From positions 1,830,501 through 1,894,500 of the forward strand of contig NC_069083.1 of NCBI RefSeq assembly GCF_947172395.1: a DNA stretch of 64,000 nt. The letters are read 5' to 3'. The DNA is from Bicyclus anynana. Lineage: Eukaryota > Arthropoda > Insecta > Lepidoptera > Nymphalidae. Below the pieces are notes generated by a model, which was not told the DNA's origin, searched no databases, and saw only the letters and a program-made list of their open reading frames with translations. The position numbers and the translations under genes are program-made. This document shows, piece by piece, positions 11,684 to 21,657 of the stretch (positions are counted from its first letter, which is position 1; each line of letters opens with the position of its first letter).

Positions 11684-11780
11684 AAATTGAGATTCTATGT
11701 AAAAATGTCATCCGGTGCTTACTGGTGGATATCACACTATTAGGTAAATGACATTATGTCAATTGATTTGATGTTTATTT
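11684..11780. repeat. dispersed repeat shared with 34323-34450
   Basis: The first 32 bases, starting AAATTGAGATTCTATGTAAA, are identical to 34323-34354. Both continue into a GACATT..GTCA.TTGATTTG segment. Family unknown. Confidence 0.7.
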
Positions 11781-11965
11781 TAATAGGTTGATAATAAATG
11801 TCAAAATAGTGAATAAGCCAGCTGATGTAGTTTGTAATGCTGTAGTTTTCTATACAGGTAAATTTACTCAATTTACAATGTTATATTTTCCAAAATATCG
11901 GCATATAGATGGGCTGATCACTGATGGATTTGGATTTAATTAGAAACAAAAAAATATATTTTCTT

Positions 11966-12262
11966 AACTAACCAAGGCTCCGGTTGTGGCTAGTTACAGA
12001 CTTATAACGCTGCCGATAAAAACATAGGTAGGTAACGCCAAGCTATTACTTTTTCAGTAGAAATCGTCAGAGGTAATCGTACCACCCTACCGTCAAAGAC
12101 GCCAAGCGATTTAGCGTTCCGGTACGATGCCGTGTAGAAACCAAAAGGGGTGTGGATTTTTATCTTAGGCCTAGCAAGTTAGCCCGCTTCCATCTTAGAT
12201 TTCATCATCACTTACCATCAGGTGAGACTGCAGTCAAGGGCTAACTCATAAAAAATAAAAAA
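11966..12262 (+). mobile_element. SINE-B copy, tRNA head missing
   Basis: Begins within the body (GGTTGTGGCTAGTTAC) and continues through GATTTAGCGTTCCGGTACGA, GTGTGGATTTTTATC and AAGGGCTAACTCATAAAAAA. The head is lost. An internal segment around 12040-12075 is duplicated or rearranged relative to the copy at 9680. Confidence 0.75.
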
Positions 12263-12833
12263 AAGGTACGCTTAGAATAAATTTGTAGCTCTTCCAAGTT
12301 AATCGCGCAGTTTTGAATGTGTCGTGCGAGATTGTAGGCTAAACATAAATTTGAGATCTTCTGTCACTGGCTTTTACTTTAAATAAGTTTTAGAAAGTGT
12401 AATACGTTATAAATCAGTGTTGTTTCAGCAAGCAAGCAACGTTATAAATCGATTAATTTTCATTTCATATTCATGTCATATCAATGTGGCAGTTAAATTA
12501 GTTTCGTATACCTATACATGTACTAGAAAACATAGCACAAATCATGTAATCTCTGATTAAGTTCAAATTAGGTATATATAATCAAGCTAGACTAACCAAT
12601 GGTGCAATGGGCACGCACCCAGCGACACCCACACACGAGCGCTCGACCAATCGGTACGCACCACATGCGCAGGAGTTTGGTCACGAACTGGCGCGATATT
12701 ACGCCGCGATTGTCTTCATGTCTAGTCTTATACTGTGTATGTGTGTGTCTACTTAATATAGATGCATACCATTATACTTGTATCGTATAACGTATTAGCT
12801 CTGATGGACGACCTCTTTGATGGTTATACTGTA
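12263..12833. other. unassigned stretch
   Basis: A GC-richer patch at 12600-12720 has a 63-codon frame without recognisable features. Confidence 0.4.
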
Positions 12834-13028
12834 CTAGCTGACGCCGCGCGGTTTCACCCGCGTGGTTCTCGTTTCCATAGAAATATGGGGATAATATATA
12901 GCCTATAGCCTTCCTTGATAAATTGACTATCTAACACTGAAAGAATTTTTCAAATCGGACCAGTAGTTCCTGAGATTAGCACGTTCAATCAATCAAACAA
13001 ACTCTTCAGCATTATAATGTTAGTATAT
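12834..13028 (-). mobile_element. Helitron-like element, type 1
   Basis: CTAG terminus at 12834-12837, preceded (minus strand) by the CCACGCGGGTGAAACCGCGC hairpin and GGCGTCAG. The body is the type 1 sequence, and the 5' end is a diverged ACTAACATTATAATGCTGAA. Length about 195 bp. It fits Lep1-type non-autonomous Helitrons of Lepidoptera. Confidence 0.8.
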
Positions 13029-13249
13029 ACAATAAAGAAAAACAAGTCAGAATATTTTCTGTTATTATAATAAACTAACCGCCGCCTGCGACTTCGTATA
13101 TGGTTTTTTTTGTACTTTTAATGAGAAACAATTCTATCACACATGGTTTTCATGTAACCGCGTACGCGACGGAAGCAAAAGGAATATTTTTTGTATTTTC
13201 ACCACATCATCATCATCAGTAAAAAATGTGGCATAATTTTTTAGTACTA

Positions 13250-13362
13250 GTATGATGATATAGCCTATATACCTCCCTCTTTAAATGGACTATCCAACAC
13301 AAAAATAATTTTCAATTCGTACCAGCGTTCAAACAAACAAACAAACTCTTCAGCTTCTTATC
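13250..13362 (-). mobile_element. Helitron-like element, type 1, partial
   Basis: Diverged type 1 body (TATAGCCTATATACCTCCCT, AAACAAACAAACTCTTCAGC). It stops where the opposite-facing type 2 copy starts, so the two 5' ends abut. Confidence 0.65.
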
Positions 13363-13365
13363 CTA

Positions 13366-13584
13366 CTAATATTATAAACGCGAAAGTTTGTATGGATGTT
13401 TGTTACTCTTTAATGCCGCAACTACTGAACTGATATGGCTGAAATTTTGATTTTACTTTAGATTAACACATAGGCTTTTCATCCTGCTATCCTATCCTAC
13501 TTTTCATCATATTAAAATCCATGGTTCTCGAATGATTTGTGAAAAACTAAATTTCATGCTGACGAAGTCGCGGGTGTCCGCTAG
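13366..13584 (+). mobile_element. Helitron-like element, type 2
   Basis: Starts CTTATCCTACTAATATTATA and ends GACGAAGTCGCGGGTGTCCG then CTAG at 13581-13584, followed by T. The body has CGCGAAAGTTTGTATGGATG and TTAACACATAGGC. It is very similar to 58327-58551. Confidence 0.85.
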
Positions 13585-13881
13585 TTATTAGTATAAATTC
13601 CATATCAAAAGCAAATTGGATAATATCTTGGTAAAATATGAATGAAAATTTCCATTTTATTTGAAGCGCCGAGATTACGAGAATGTCGTTCCTTCCTCAC
13701 TCACGAAGAGTACCTTCGCTTCTTGTTCGCTTAATTAGACATAATCCAAATTGAATTGTTGCGACATCCCGCTAAATCCAGATGAAGTCAAGTTTTTTAT
13801 TCGTACAAAAAATTGGGAACTCAAGCATTGTTTCCTTAAATTTTACCGTATTATATAGCTCTGACTTCGAGAGATTTCAAT

Positions 13882-14154
13882 CTAATATATAAAATTCTCG
13901 TGTCACAGTTTTCGTTGCCATACTCCTCCGAAACGGCTTGACCGATTTTGATGAAATTTTTTGTGCTTATCTGGTATCTATGAGAATAGGCCAACATCAA
14001 TTTTTCAAACCCCTAAATCCTAGGGGTAGGGTAAAAGTAGGGTATGACTAGGGTAGGGGTAGGGTTGAGGTACGGTAGAGGTAATGTAGGGGTAGGGTAG
14101 GAGTAGGGAAGAAGTGCATCATAAGTCAAAGCGAAGCTTGAGCGGGTCCGCCAG
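13882..14154 (+). mobile_element. Helitron-like element with minisatellite
   Basis: Starts CTAATATATAAAATTCTCGT and runs through CCTCCGAAACGGCTTGACCG into a G-rich tandem repeat. It ends AAAGCGAAGCTTGAGCGGGT then CCGCCAG, a degraded CTAG end. The same 3' end and minisatellite occur at 60182-60374. Confidence 0.7.
14028..14115. repeat. GGTAGGGGTAGG minisatellite
   Basis: Irregular units of GGTAGGGG, GGGTAGG and GAGGTA. The plus strand could form G-quadruplexes. It lies wholly inside the Helitron-like element at 13882-14154. Confidence 0.8.
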
Positions 14155-14406
14155 TAATATATAAAATACATCAGTGTTGGTAGACTTAATAAAAAAAAGA
14201 AAAGAAATACGGTTTAATAAGTTTTGCCCCTTAGTTTTACACCACTTGTCCAGTTGAGTCGATATGATAACATCGAAATGTGTTAACTTGATGGATGGTG
14301 TTAGGTTTATGTTCGTTACGAAATTTCTTGATTCGGTCGCCGCGCTCAAAGCCATAGCTTAAAAAAATATAATATAAAAAATATAATATAAATATAATAT
14401 AATATA

Positions 14407-15090
14407 ATGATCGATGGTGAAACACTGGAAATCGAGAGTTCCACAGTTTTCCTGGGAGTGACCTTGGATTGTAAACTTCAGTGGGGTGCTCATATAGAAA
14501 AACTGTCTGGTAAACTTAGCTCAGCGGCATTTGCCGTGAGAAAAATAAGACAGTTTACTGATGTTGATACTGCTAGGCTTGTTTATTTTGCGTACTTTCA
14601 CAGCGTAATGTCTTACGGTATTTTATTGTGGGGCAAGGCTGCTGATATACAATCTATATTTGTACTTCAAAAAAGAGCAATTCGAGCAATATATCAATTA
14701 AAATTACGCGAGTCCCTTCGTCAAAAGTTTAAAGAAATAAGTATACTAACAGTAGCCTGTCAATATATATATAACAGTATAGTATATGTAAGACAAAATA
14801 TTAATTTGTACTAACGAAAAGGAGATTTAAACCCACGTCTTACTAGACACGGGCATAAGTTAGTTATTTCTGCATATCGTCTCCAAAGACTAAAAAAATA
14901 TTTTGTAGGTTTGGGTGTACTCTTCTATAATAAGATCCCCAAGACTGTGATGGACCTGCCAATGCATAGCTTTAAGCAATATGTTAAAAAACATTTACTT
15001 AGTCGAGGGTACTACAACATTGATGAGTTCCTTAATGATAAAGATGCTTGGAGGCCGTTGGATCAGCTTCCACCTTCACACAGAAAGTAA
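14407..15090 (+). pseudogene. CR1/Jockey-like LINE reverse transcriptase C-terminus
   Basis: A 228-codon frame broken by one in-frame stop (TAA, 14812-14814) ends at the TAA at 15088-15090. Readable segments are VFLGVTLDCKLQWGAHIEKL, SYGILLWG, VLQKRAIRAIY, then after the stop GDLNPRLTRHGHKLVIS, VGLGVLFYNKIPKTV and DEFLNDKDAWRPLD. These are typical of the region after the reverse transcriptase domain in CR1/Jockey-like non-LTR retrotransposons. The 5' part, including the catalytic motif, is missing. The truncation falls in an AT-rich ATATAAT repeat, so this is a 5'-truncated, fairly recent, dead copy. Confidence 0.85.
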
Positions 15091-15312
15091 AACTATAAGA
15101 AATGTAAACAGTAATTGTTATCAATTGTAAATTATAATACTGTATGACTTTTTCAAAAGAGCAACTGTTGAGTTTCTTGCCGGTATCTTCTCAGCAGAAC
15201 CTGCCTTCCGAACCGGTGGTAGAATCTTTACAAATAGTCAACTGACGTGTCAAAAGTGCTTGTAAACTGAGCCTACTTGAAATTAATGATTTTTGATTTG
15301 ATTTGATTTGAA
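15091..15312 (+). mobile_element. 3' UTR and tail of the same LINE
   Basis: Contains GAGTTTCTTGCCGGTATCTT, CCTTCCGAACCGGTGGTAGA and TTGTAAACTGAGCCTACTTG, and ends in a GATTTGATTTGATTTG microsatellite tail. This UTR serves as the reference for LINE 3' fragments at 16795, 26208, 27637 and 34905. Confidence 0.8.
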
Positions 15313-15430
15313 ATGACAGATTTTGATTGAGCTTATATGAGAGTAAGTTTCAGATCATAATCGGTTCTGGATTTGAGATCTGGGTCCATAAAAATATTGA
15401 GTTTTCTTTGAAAAAAATCTCAGTAGCTGT

Positions 15431-15484
15431 AAATTTGTCGGACTTTTTTTGTGTACCTACTTCAGAAAAAAGTCCGACAAATTT
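15431..15484. repeat. perfect 19-bp inverted repeat
   Basis: Arms 15431-15449 (AAATTTGTCGGACTTTTTT) and 15466-15484 are exact reverse complements around a 16-base loop. No coding context. Confidence 0.9.
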
Positions 15485-16169
15485 CATTCAATTTACATAA
15501 AGTCTAAAGCACAGACCTATGCTATAAACTAAGAATATTCTCTTAAAAATCATGATGCTAAAGTAAGCTTACCCTTAAGGGATGCTAAAGTAAGATATAA
15601 CTTTTTTTTTGAATAATATTTGTCATATTATCCTTGAAATATGACCAATATTATCGTTTTCCTCCAATTAGTCGGGAAAACTCTTTTCCGTCTAATTGAT
15701 GTTAATAGTGGGTACGATATTTTATTATACGATATATTATTCCAGTAGGATTGAATATTGAATATTGATTGACCTCTCGACGTGAATGCTTCTGTACTGT
15801 CGAAGTTTCATATAACTGTTGTAAACAAAGGATAGTAAAACCCTAGGTTTATACAAAACCGAAACAGATACTTTAGCAAACAAAGCCGGGCTTCTATCTT
15901 GGAATAACAAATGAATCTGAAACTTTATAACAATCCCGCGTAAGCTCGGACCGTCCGGGATATCCTTTAAAAGTAAAATATCTATTTCAAATCTCATCAA
16001 AATTGTTGTATTACATGCTTTGCACAAAGCTAGGTAAAACCCTATTGCATATTCTAGTACAGAAAGGACAAATAAAAGTTAAATGTATTCGTTGTTATTT
16101 AAATACACCTTCTATGACGATCTCTCCATTGCAGGGAAATCATGGATACGATTCCCAACTTGAAACCAA
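15485..16169. other. unassigned stretch
   Basis: A 96-codon minus-strand frame at 15737-16027 has no recognised motif or splice signals. Nothing else supported. Confidence 0.4.
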
Positions 16170-16322
16170 AGTGTTGGTCAACCCCCCACTAGGTGGACTG
16201 TGGACATCAAGTGGGTTGCAGGGAGCCGCTGGATGCTGGCGGCTGGAGACCATTTTGTTTGGAAGTCCATGCAATAGGCCTATATCCAGCAGTGGAAGTC
16301 CATCGGCTGTTAATAATGATGG
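16170..16322 (+). mobile_element. RTE-like LINE 3' end
   Basis: Degraded coding tail with the RWM-type motif (CGCTGGATGCTGGCGGCTGG), then CCAGCAGTGGAAGTCCATCG and GCTGTTAATAATGATGGTGA, an ATGATG-like tail. Same family as 39528-39797, opposite orientation. Confidence 0.7.
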
Positions 16323-16529
16323 TGATGAGAGACGCTTTCCTTTTTCTTTACCGTAATCGGATAAAAAATCGCCTTGTATATATACCCTTGCCATAATTCT
16401 CTTCAATGGCTCTTAGTGCGAGTTAAGGTCGTCAAGTTTAACTCGTCACAAGTGATTCACCAGTTCTTCCTCAATACTTCACTTCACAACTGGCTTACCT
16501 GTCCCAAGTATTAATTGACAGATGAATCG

Positions 16530-16641
16530 GAATCGGGCACGAATTAATCGCTTGCGTTGAATTATTTATAGCTGAGCATCATTGCGTACGGAATGTTGGG
16601 ACTTGGGACAGTAAGGGATGATTAGGGTTGTCACATGTTAA
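16530..16641. repeat. dispersed repeat shared with 18366-18494
   Basis: ACGAATTAATCGCTTGCGTT followed by GAATTATTTATAGCTGAG matches the second copy with few changes. Both reach a GATTAGGGTTGTCAC / GATTAGGGCTGCCAC end. Family unknown. Confidence 0.65.
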
Positions 16642-16794
16642 AAAAAACGTTTAGTTTTTTTAAAGGGTTATCTTTCGAATGTAACTGATCACAAGGTCTT
16701 AGATTCGAGTCCTGGGCTACAAAGTGCTGAGCTTTTCTTTCTTCTCCGAAAGATTCAGTAAGTAAGTAATAAATTTCAGATTTGGGAAGTTCAA

Positions 16795-17064
16795 ATCAAA
16801 ATCAAATTTCATTTATTTCAAGTAGGCTTAGTTACTTGTACATATGTTTTCTGTGGCTTAGTTTACAAACACTTTTAACACTTTCGCTGCGACATTGACC
16901 TGTAATTTCCTCTGGTGTGGTACGAGGTCCATCGACCTCGTACCGCAGCGAACGTGTTAAAACGTCAAGTTTGACTATTTGTAAAGACAGGTTCAGAAGC
17001 CAGGTTCTGCTGAGAAGAGCCGGCAAGAAACTCAACAGTTTCTCTTTTTGAAAAAATCATACAT
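16795..17064 (-). mobile_element. CR1/Jockey-like LINE 3' end, interrupted
   Basis: Reverse copy of the LINE 3' UTR: AAATTTCATTTATTTCAAGT, AGGCTTAGTT, GAGCCGGCAAGAAACTCAAC. It is interrupted at 16875-16960 by a TTAA MITE, so the LINE tail is older than the MITE. Confidence 0.8.
16875..16960. mobile_element. 86-bp MITE with TTAA ends, nested in LINE tail
   Basis: Bounded by TTAA at both ends. The termini TTAACACTTTCGCTGC and, reversed, TTAACACGTTCGCTGC differ at one base. Near the right end is the GGTACGAGGTCCATCGACCT palindrome also found in the 8034-8208 element. The flanks read as LINE 3' UTR on both sides. Confidence 0.85.
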
Positions 17065-17246
17065 CGTTTCTACACGACATCATACCGGGACGCTAAATCG
17101 CCGATAGAGTGGTAACTAGCTACGGCCGAAGCCTCCCACCAGCCAGACCTGGACCAATTAAGAAAACCTCAATCGGCCTAGACGAGGTTGGAACCCAGGA
17201 CCTCCGTAAATCCACCAGACATACCACTGCGTCACGGAGGCCTTCA
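17065..17246 (-). mobile_element. SINE-B copy, 3' truncated
   Basis: Reverse copy with GACATCATACCGGGACGCTA, CCACCAGCCAGACCTGGACC and the head GGAACCCAGGACCTCCG plus CACTGCGTCACGGAGG. The 3' third is absent. It abuts the LINE fragment on its left. Confidence 0.8.
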
Positions 17247-17304
17247 AAAGGAAACTTAAATTAGAAATATTTTGTTAATATTACTGTACTGTCTATATTT
17301 GATA

Positions 17305-17627
17305 CTAGCGGACGCCCGCGACTTCGTCCGCGTGAAAATCAATGTAAACTTTGAACCCCTATTTCACCACTATAGAGGTTGAATTTTAAAAATTCTGCAA
17401 TCAAATTATACTTAGTATTTTTTTATTATTCGTGAACAATAACTGTAACTCTAAATCAAAGACTTTCTATGCAAACTTTCAACCCCTATTTCACCCCCTA
17501 CTATTTTTATTTTAGGATCAAATAGTTTTACCATTAAAGTAAAATTCATTTTGATCGGTTCAGCCGTTTAGCCGTGAAACGGTAACAGACAGACAGACTT
17601 TTATTCGCATTTATAATATTAGTTTAG
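17305..17627 (-). mobile_element. Helitron-like element, type 5, complete
   Basis: CTAG terminus at 17305-17308 with the CGCGGACGAAGTCGCGGGCG hairpin, and 5' end CTAAACTAATATTATAAATG at 17627 on the minus strand. The body holds two CCCTATTTCACC segments and AAATTCATTTTGATCGGTTC. About 323 bp, with the expected A and T flanks on the element strand. Confidence 0.85.
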
Positions 17628-17923
17628 ATTTAAGTCGTCGTTTTCCTTAGAACGTGTATTATTTGAAGACGGAAAACGCTTAGGGGCGACATGTCCACGT
17701 CATGTAGGGAATGTTCATATTGTACAGAGATTATAACAAAGGATTCCATTATTATTTTATTTTATTTTGTAAAAATATATACAAAATTACTCTTAGTTCT
17801 GATGACAATACATGACTAGCTAAGAAACGTCATTACAAATCCAATGTGGCGGCCTCCCCAATCACTTTAACGATGTAGGAAAGACAAAACGCGCGACTTA
17901 ATTTCAATACTTATAATCTTTAG

Positions 17924-18232
17924 TGCGTGCTAGCCCAGTGAATATGACCTCTGTCTCCGATTCCGGAGGGTGTGGGTTCGGATCCGGTCCGGGGCATGCA
18001 CCTCCAACTTTTTAGTTGTGTGCATTTTAATAAATTAAATACTCCGGGTCTCAAACGGTGACGAAAAACATCGTGAGGAAACCTGCATACCATAGAATTT
18101 TCTTAATTCTCTGCGTGTGTGAAGTCCGCAATCCGCATTGGGCCAGCGTGGTGGACTAAGGCCTAACCCCTCTCATTCTAAAAGGAGACTCGAGCTCAGC
18201 AGTGAGCAGAATTGATAACGACGTCGACGACT
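17924..18232 (+). mobile_element. SINE-A copy, full length
   Basis: Head GTGCTAGCCCAGTGAATATG and GGGTTCGGATCC, then CATCGTGAGGAAACCTGCAT, GGGCCAGCGTGGTGGACTAA and GAGACTCGAGCTCAGCAGTG. Small deletion near the tail. Confidence 0.85.
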
Positions 18233-18365
18233 GAGCTTTAATATAATAGGTTTAAAGATAACTCTGATTTGTCTGTATATCACAAATCAAGACTCCTAAA
18301 GGCTTTTGATTATTTTCCATTTGTTGTTCTATCTCTAACGCATTAGCCTTAGATAAGCTGGTCCA

Positions 18366-18494
18366 GGGATGAGGTACGAATTAATGGGTTGCGTTGAATT
18401 AATTATAGTTGAGTCGAGACTGGGGGAGGACGGCAACAGGTCTGCATTGTTTGGGGAATGTGGGGACGTAGGGGTGGATTAGGGCTGCCACTTC
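18366..18494. repeat. dispersed repeat, partner of 16530-16641
   Basis: Contains ACGAATTAATGGGTTGCGTT and GAATTAATTATAGTTGAG and ends GGATTAGGGCTGCCAC. About 20 bases longer in the middle than its partner. Confidence 0.65.
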
Positions 18495-19039
18495 ATACTA
18501 AAAATATTTCATTTTATTTTTATTCAAATAACGTTTATTTCATATTCAATATAAATTACGGATCAAGTCCCTGATGGTATAGAATCATTAATTTCGTTCA
18601 AAAATATAAATCAATCAATAGTTTTGATAAGTTTGAAAATAAAGCAAGATGAGTTCTGAGAAGTCAAAAACAAAGTATTGTGGTTTGCCAAAATATTTAA
18701 ATTATATTATATGATTTATATATCTTTGAAATTAGTTGAAAAGATTGTGTTAGTACGTTAATGAGCTAGGCAGTTCGTAGCTTAAAGTAGCGGCTAAAGG
18801 TAAGAAAATTTTGCACTTATTGACCGTCAAATATAAAACCTCTGAAGTCTTTGTAGACCTCAGATATTTTATATCACTATGTAAAGATTTTAAGATTACA
18901 CTGCTTGGTTAGCATAGTAGCGTTGTTATCGAAACCAAAGTTTCGTGACCAAAGTTTTTATTTATTATATAAATATTTTGAATTAAAAGATAAGAAAAGA
19001 AAAAAAAACGGGGCCAAACAAAAATATTTTTGGTTTGAA
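18495..19039. other. unassigned AT-rich stretch
   Basis: The frame at 18905-19090 runs into the Helitron-like copy at 19040 and is not supported. Nothing else recognised. Confidence 0.4.
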
Positions 19040-19175
19040 CTAGCGGACGCCTGTGACTTTGACCATGTCGCAAAATCCTTTATTCGCTGAGGTCTACTAA
19101 CTGTAAACTACCTCCCTGCCAAATTTCATCTTTGTATGTCAAGCGGTTATATTTATTATTTTCAAGCGATATAAT
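19040..19175 (-). mobile_element. Helitron-like element, partial
   Basis: CTAG end at 19040-19043, degraded hairpin (GGACGCCTGTGACTTTG), then CCTCCCTGCCAAATTTCATC and GTCAAGCGGTTAT. The same body is at 37687-38010 and 58120-58290. Confidence 0.65.
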
Positions 19176-19227
19176 TATTGACTGTACATTTCTAGTAATA
19201 AAAAAAAAATATCAGTCTTGTTTGTAG

Positions 19228-19322
19228 ACAGCCCTGCGCTCGCGCTTGGCCGGTGCGCGGACGCTGGGCTCGGAGGAATGCGGCGTCTTGTTCGTTTTGG
19301 GGAGCGTCCGAGCGGCGAGCAG
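19228..19322. other. CpG-rich exon-like block, strand uncertain
   Basis: 95 bases that are far richer in GC than their surroundings. On the plus strand they are preceded by CTTGTTTGTAG, an acceptor-like site, and followed by GAGCAG then GTAGGC, a donor-like site. All three plus-strand frames are open. On the minus strand one frame reads LPKTNKTPHSSEPSVRAPAK and stops shortly after, but lacks a clear acceptor. It could be a real exon, a CpG-rich regulatory segment, or chance. Confidence 0.3.
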
Positions 19323-19612
19323 GTAGGCGCATCCCGCCCGCGCTCACCCACACCTGCGCGCCGGTGATACGGCGAGTGTGAGCCTTTACGCACTGAAGAG
19401 GTTTATATCACCGCGGCGTGCACAAGAATTACAATCGGGGTAAGCATTGAAAAGGCATCATTATTTTCATCATCATTTTATTTATTTTATAGCGCACACC
19501 TACAATTACTCGATGCGCCTATATAGGGTTTAATAAGCCTCCACACACAAGAAGTTTAGATCTAAGCACAGTGGTGTGCATTTGGTTGTTTTGGTTGTTT
19601 TTTATTCTGGGT

Positions 19613-19919
19613 CGTCGTCATCAACCCATATTCGGCTCACTGCTGAGCTCGAGTCTCCGAATGAGAGGGGTTAGGCCAGTAGTCACCACGCTGGCCCAAT
19701 GCGGATTGGCAGACTTCACACACGCAGAGAATTAAGATAATTCTCTGGTATGCAGGTTTCCTCACGATGTTTTCCTTCACCGATTGAGACACGTGATATT
19801 TAATTTCTTAAAATGCACACAACTGAAAAGTTGGAGGTGCATATGCCCCGGACCGGATTCGAACCCACACCCCCCGGAATTGGAGGCAGAGGTCATATCC
19901 ACTGGGCTATCACGAGCTC
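19613..19919 (-). mobile_element. SINE-A copy with 10-bp target duplication
   Basis: Full-length reverse copy, from CATCAACCCATATTCGGCTC to the head GGCTATCACGAG. The direct repeat TATTCTGGGT at 19603-19612 and 19920-19929 is the target-site duplication. A few-base indel (CATATG) lies near the head-body junction. Confidence 0.9.
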
Positions 19920-20369
19920 TATTCTGGGTTTATTTATTCTGGGTAAGTTTCAATTAATTTTCCTGTCATCATAATATCATCATCAGCGGCAGTCTCAACT
20001 ACATGCCACAGGAAAATAATGTTTGACTATGTCATAATCATTTTCAGATATTTTTTCTCAAATATTTTCAACAAGTCGTAAGCAAATGTCACCAATATTC
20101 CCACTTTTTTCATCTAAGTGACAATAACTCAACGAACAAGATTCGAAGGACCGCACGACCTTGTATCGGGCGTACTAATCGTCGAGTTATGGAGGTTTTC
20201 TGAGCCTCACTTCGAGTTACGTGAAGAGGATACAAAACAAAAAAAAATCTTACGTCTACTATAGAGTACTCATAATAATTACAACGCCATAAAAGATCAT
20301 AAGCCTCCGATGTAATTATACCAGACGTTGTTACTTGGTTGTAGTAAACCCGCGCGTAACCGTCGCTCG

Positions 20370-20385
20370 CCCCCCCCCCCCCCCC
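20370..20385. repeat. 16-base C homopolymer
   Basis: Uninterrupted run of C followed by GCGCCGCGCCGCACC. Prone to length errors in assembly, so nearby frames are unreliable. Confidence 0.9.
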
Positions 20386-20475
20386 GCGCCGCGCCGCACC
20401 GCGTCGCGTCTGTTGCCAAGCGCGCACTGGACTTGCAAGTCTGAGCCTTCGGCATTTCACCGCCGGAGAATTTAC

Positions 20476-21294
20476 CAGTGGCGGATCCAGGGAGGCTGCA
20501 GCGCTCAAGCATCCCCTAAAAGTGTAAGTTAGTTATTACGTTATTGACATTCTTATGATAATGTAAATTTAATTTTATCTTTTCAACTAATTATTATCAT
20601 CATTATCTTGTAATATTAATACCTGACCTTTCAAAAGTGCTTGTAAAGTAAGCCTAATTGAAATAAATGACTATGCACCTCTCATGTATAATTTATATAA
20701 TTTATTGGTTTTTTAAAAAGATAAATTCATATAGGAGTAAATAATAACGTAACGCGTTACGGCACCACTATGTCTGTCTTCCTTTTCTCTCACGCATATG
20801 GCAGCAGGTTTAAGTTACTTATCACTTCTGTCGTACCGAAACGCACACTTTTTTTAATATAATAGCTACGTTCCTCCAGTGGCATCTGATGACAAGGTGT
20901 GAGTAAGTCGGGAGACTAAGTCGGACTTTGAAGTATTGAGATTTTCATTCTTCATATTTTCTGTAATAATCATAGCGCGGAGTTGAGAAGCTACAATTAT
21001 CGCTAATTGTAGTGATTGTTACAGAATCAGTTAACATTGTCACTCTAAGCTAGCCAAATCGCATCAAAAAGAATCATCAATCATAATTATTAGAAGCATG
21101 GGTCTACTAAATTCGTAAAGTCATTAATCTTTTTAGCAAGCATTTCACTATGTGTGGAAAATGATTTAATTAAATTTACAACGTCCGAAGGAACTTTGAA
21201 AATTAAATTTAGCTTGCGTAGGTATTTAGTATTTATAATGCTAAAACCTACCCCTTCCAGCAACTTCCAAACGACAGTCCTGAATCCGCCTCTG
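20476..21294. mobile_element. hAT-like non-autonomous DNA transposon
   Basis: Left terminus CAGTGGCGGATCCAGG at 20476. The right terminus, read in reverse from 21294, is CAGAGGCGGATTCAGG, an inverted repeat with two mismatches in 16. Flanks GAATTTAC (20468-20475) and GACTTTAC (21295-21302) match at 7 of 8 bases, the 8-bp target duplication expected of hAT elements. The 819-bp interior has no transposase and includes a fragment of LINE 3' tail near 20631-20680. Frames crossing its ends are spurious. Confidence 0.8.
20625..20680 (+). repeat. LINE 3' tail fragment inside the hAT-like element
   Basis: TTTCAAAAGTGCTTGTAAAG followed by TAAGCCTAATTGAAATAAAT matches the terminal part of the LINE UTR ending at 15312. 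Confidence 0.6.
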
Positions 21295-21302
21295 GACTTT
21301 AC

Positions 21303-21657
21303 CGATAAATGCTTGAAATTTTATGCGCAAGAGAATTGCGAATCGGAAAGAAAGTAGGTTGGCTACCTTCGTTATTTTCATAAAAAAGTTTATATTTAAG
21401 GTCATGAATTCGGATGTATAAAATATTTCTGACGCATTATGCGAAAAATCAAATTAAAATGCCGCACACAACTTCTCTTTTATGAAAATAATAATATTGA
21501 CGCATCATATGAGAATTGTCTGGTTGGTCCATTACGGTCGTGCCTTGAGCCACGAGTACTAGAGTTAGTTGACAATCATAATGTATAGAAGAATTAAAGG
21601 TACATATTAATATAACTAATTTTATTACGATATGTATTATTATATCCGTATATATAG
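21303..21657. other. unassigned stretch
   Basis: Nothing recognised between the hAT-like element and the next SINE. Confidence 0.4.

Noticed and set aside
20110..20532. Overlapping frames of 65-132 codons around the C run
   Set aside because: They depend on a 16-base C homopolymer and extend into a hAT-like terminus, and none has a recognisable motif.
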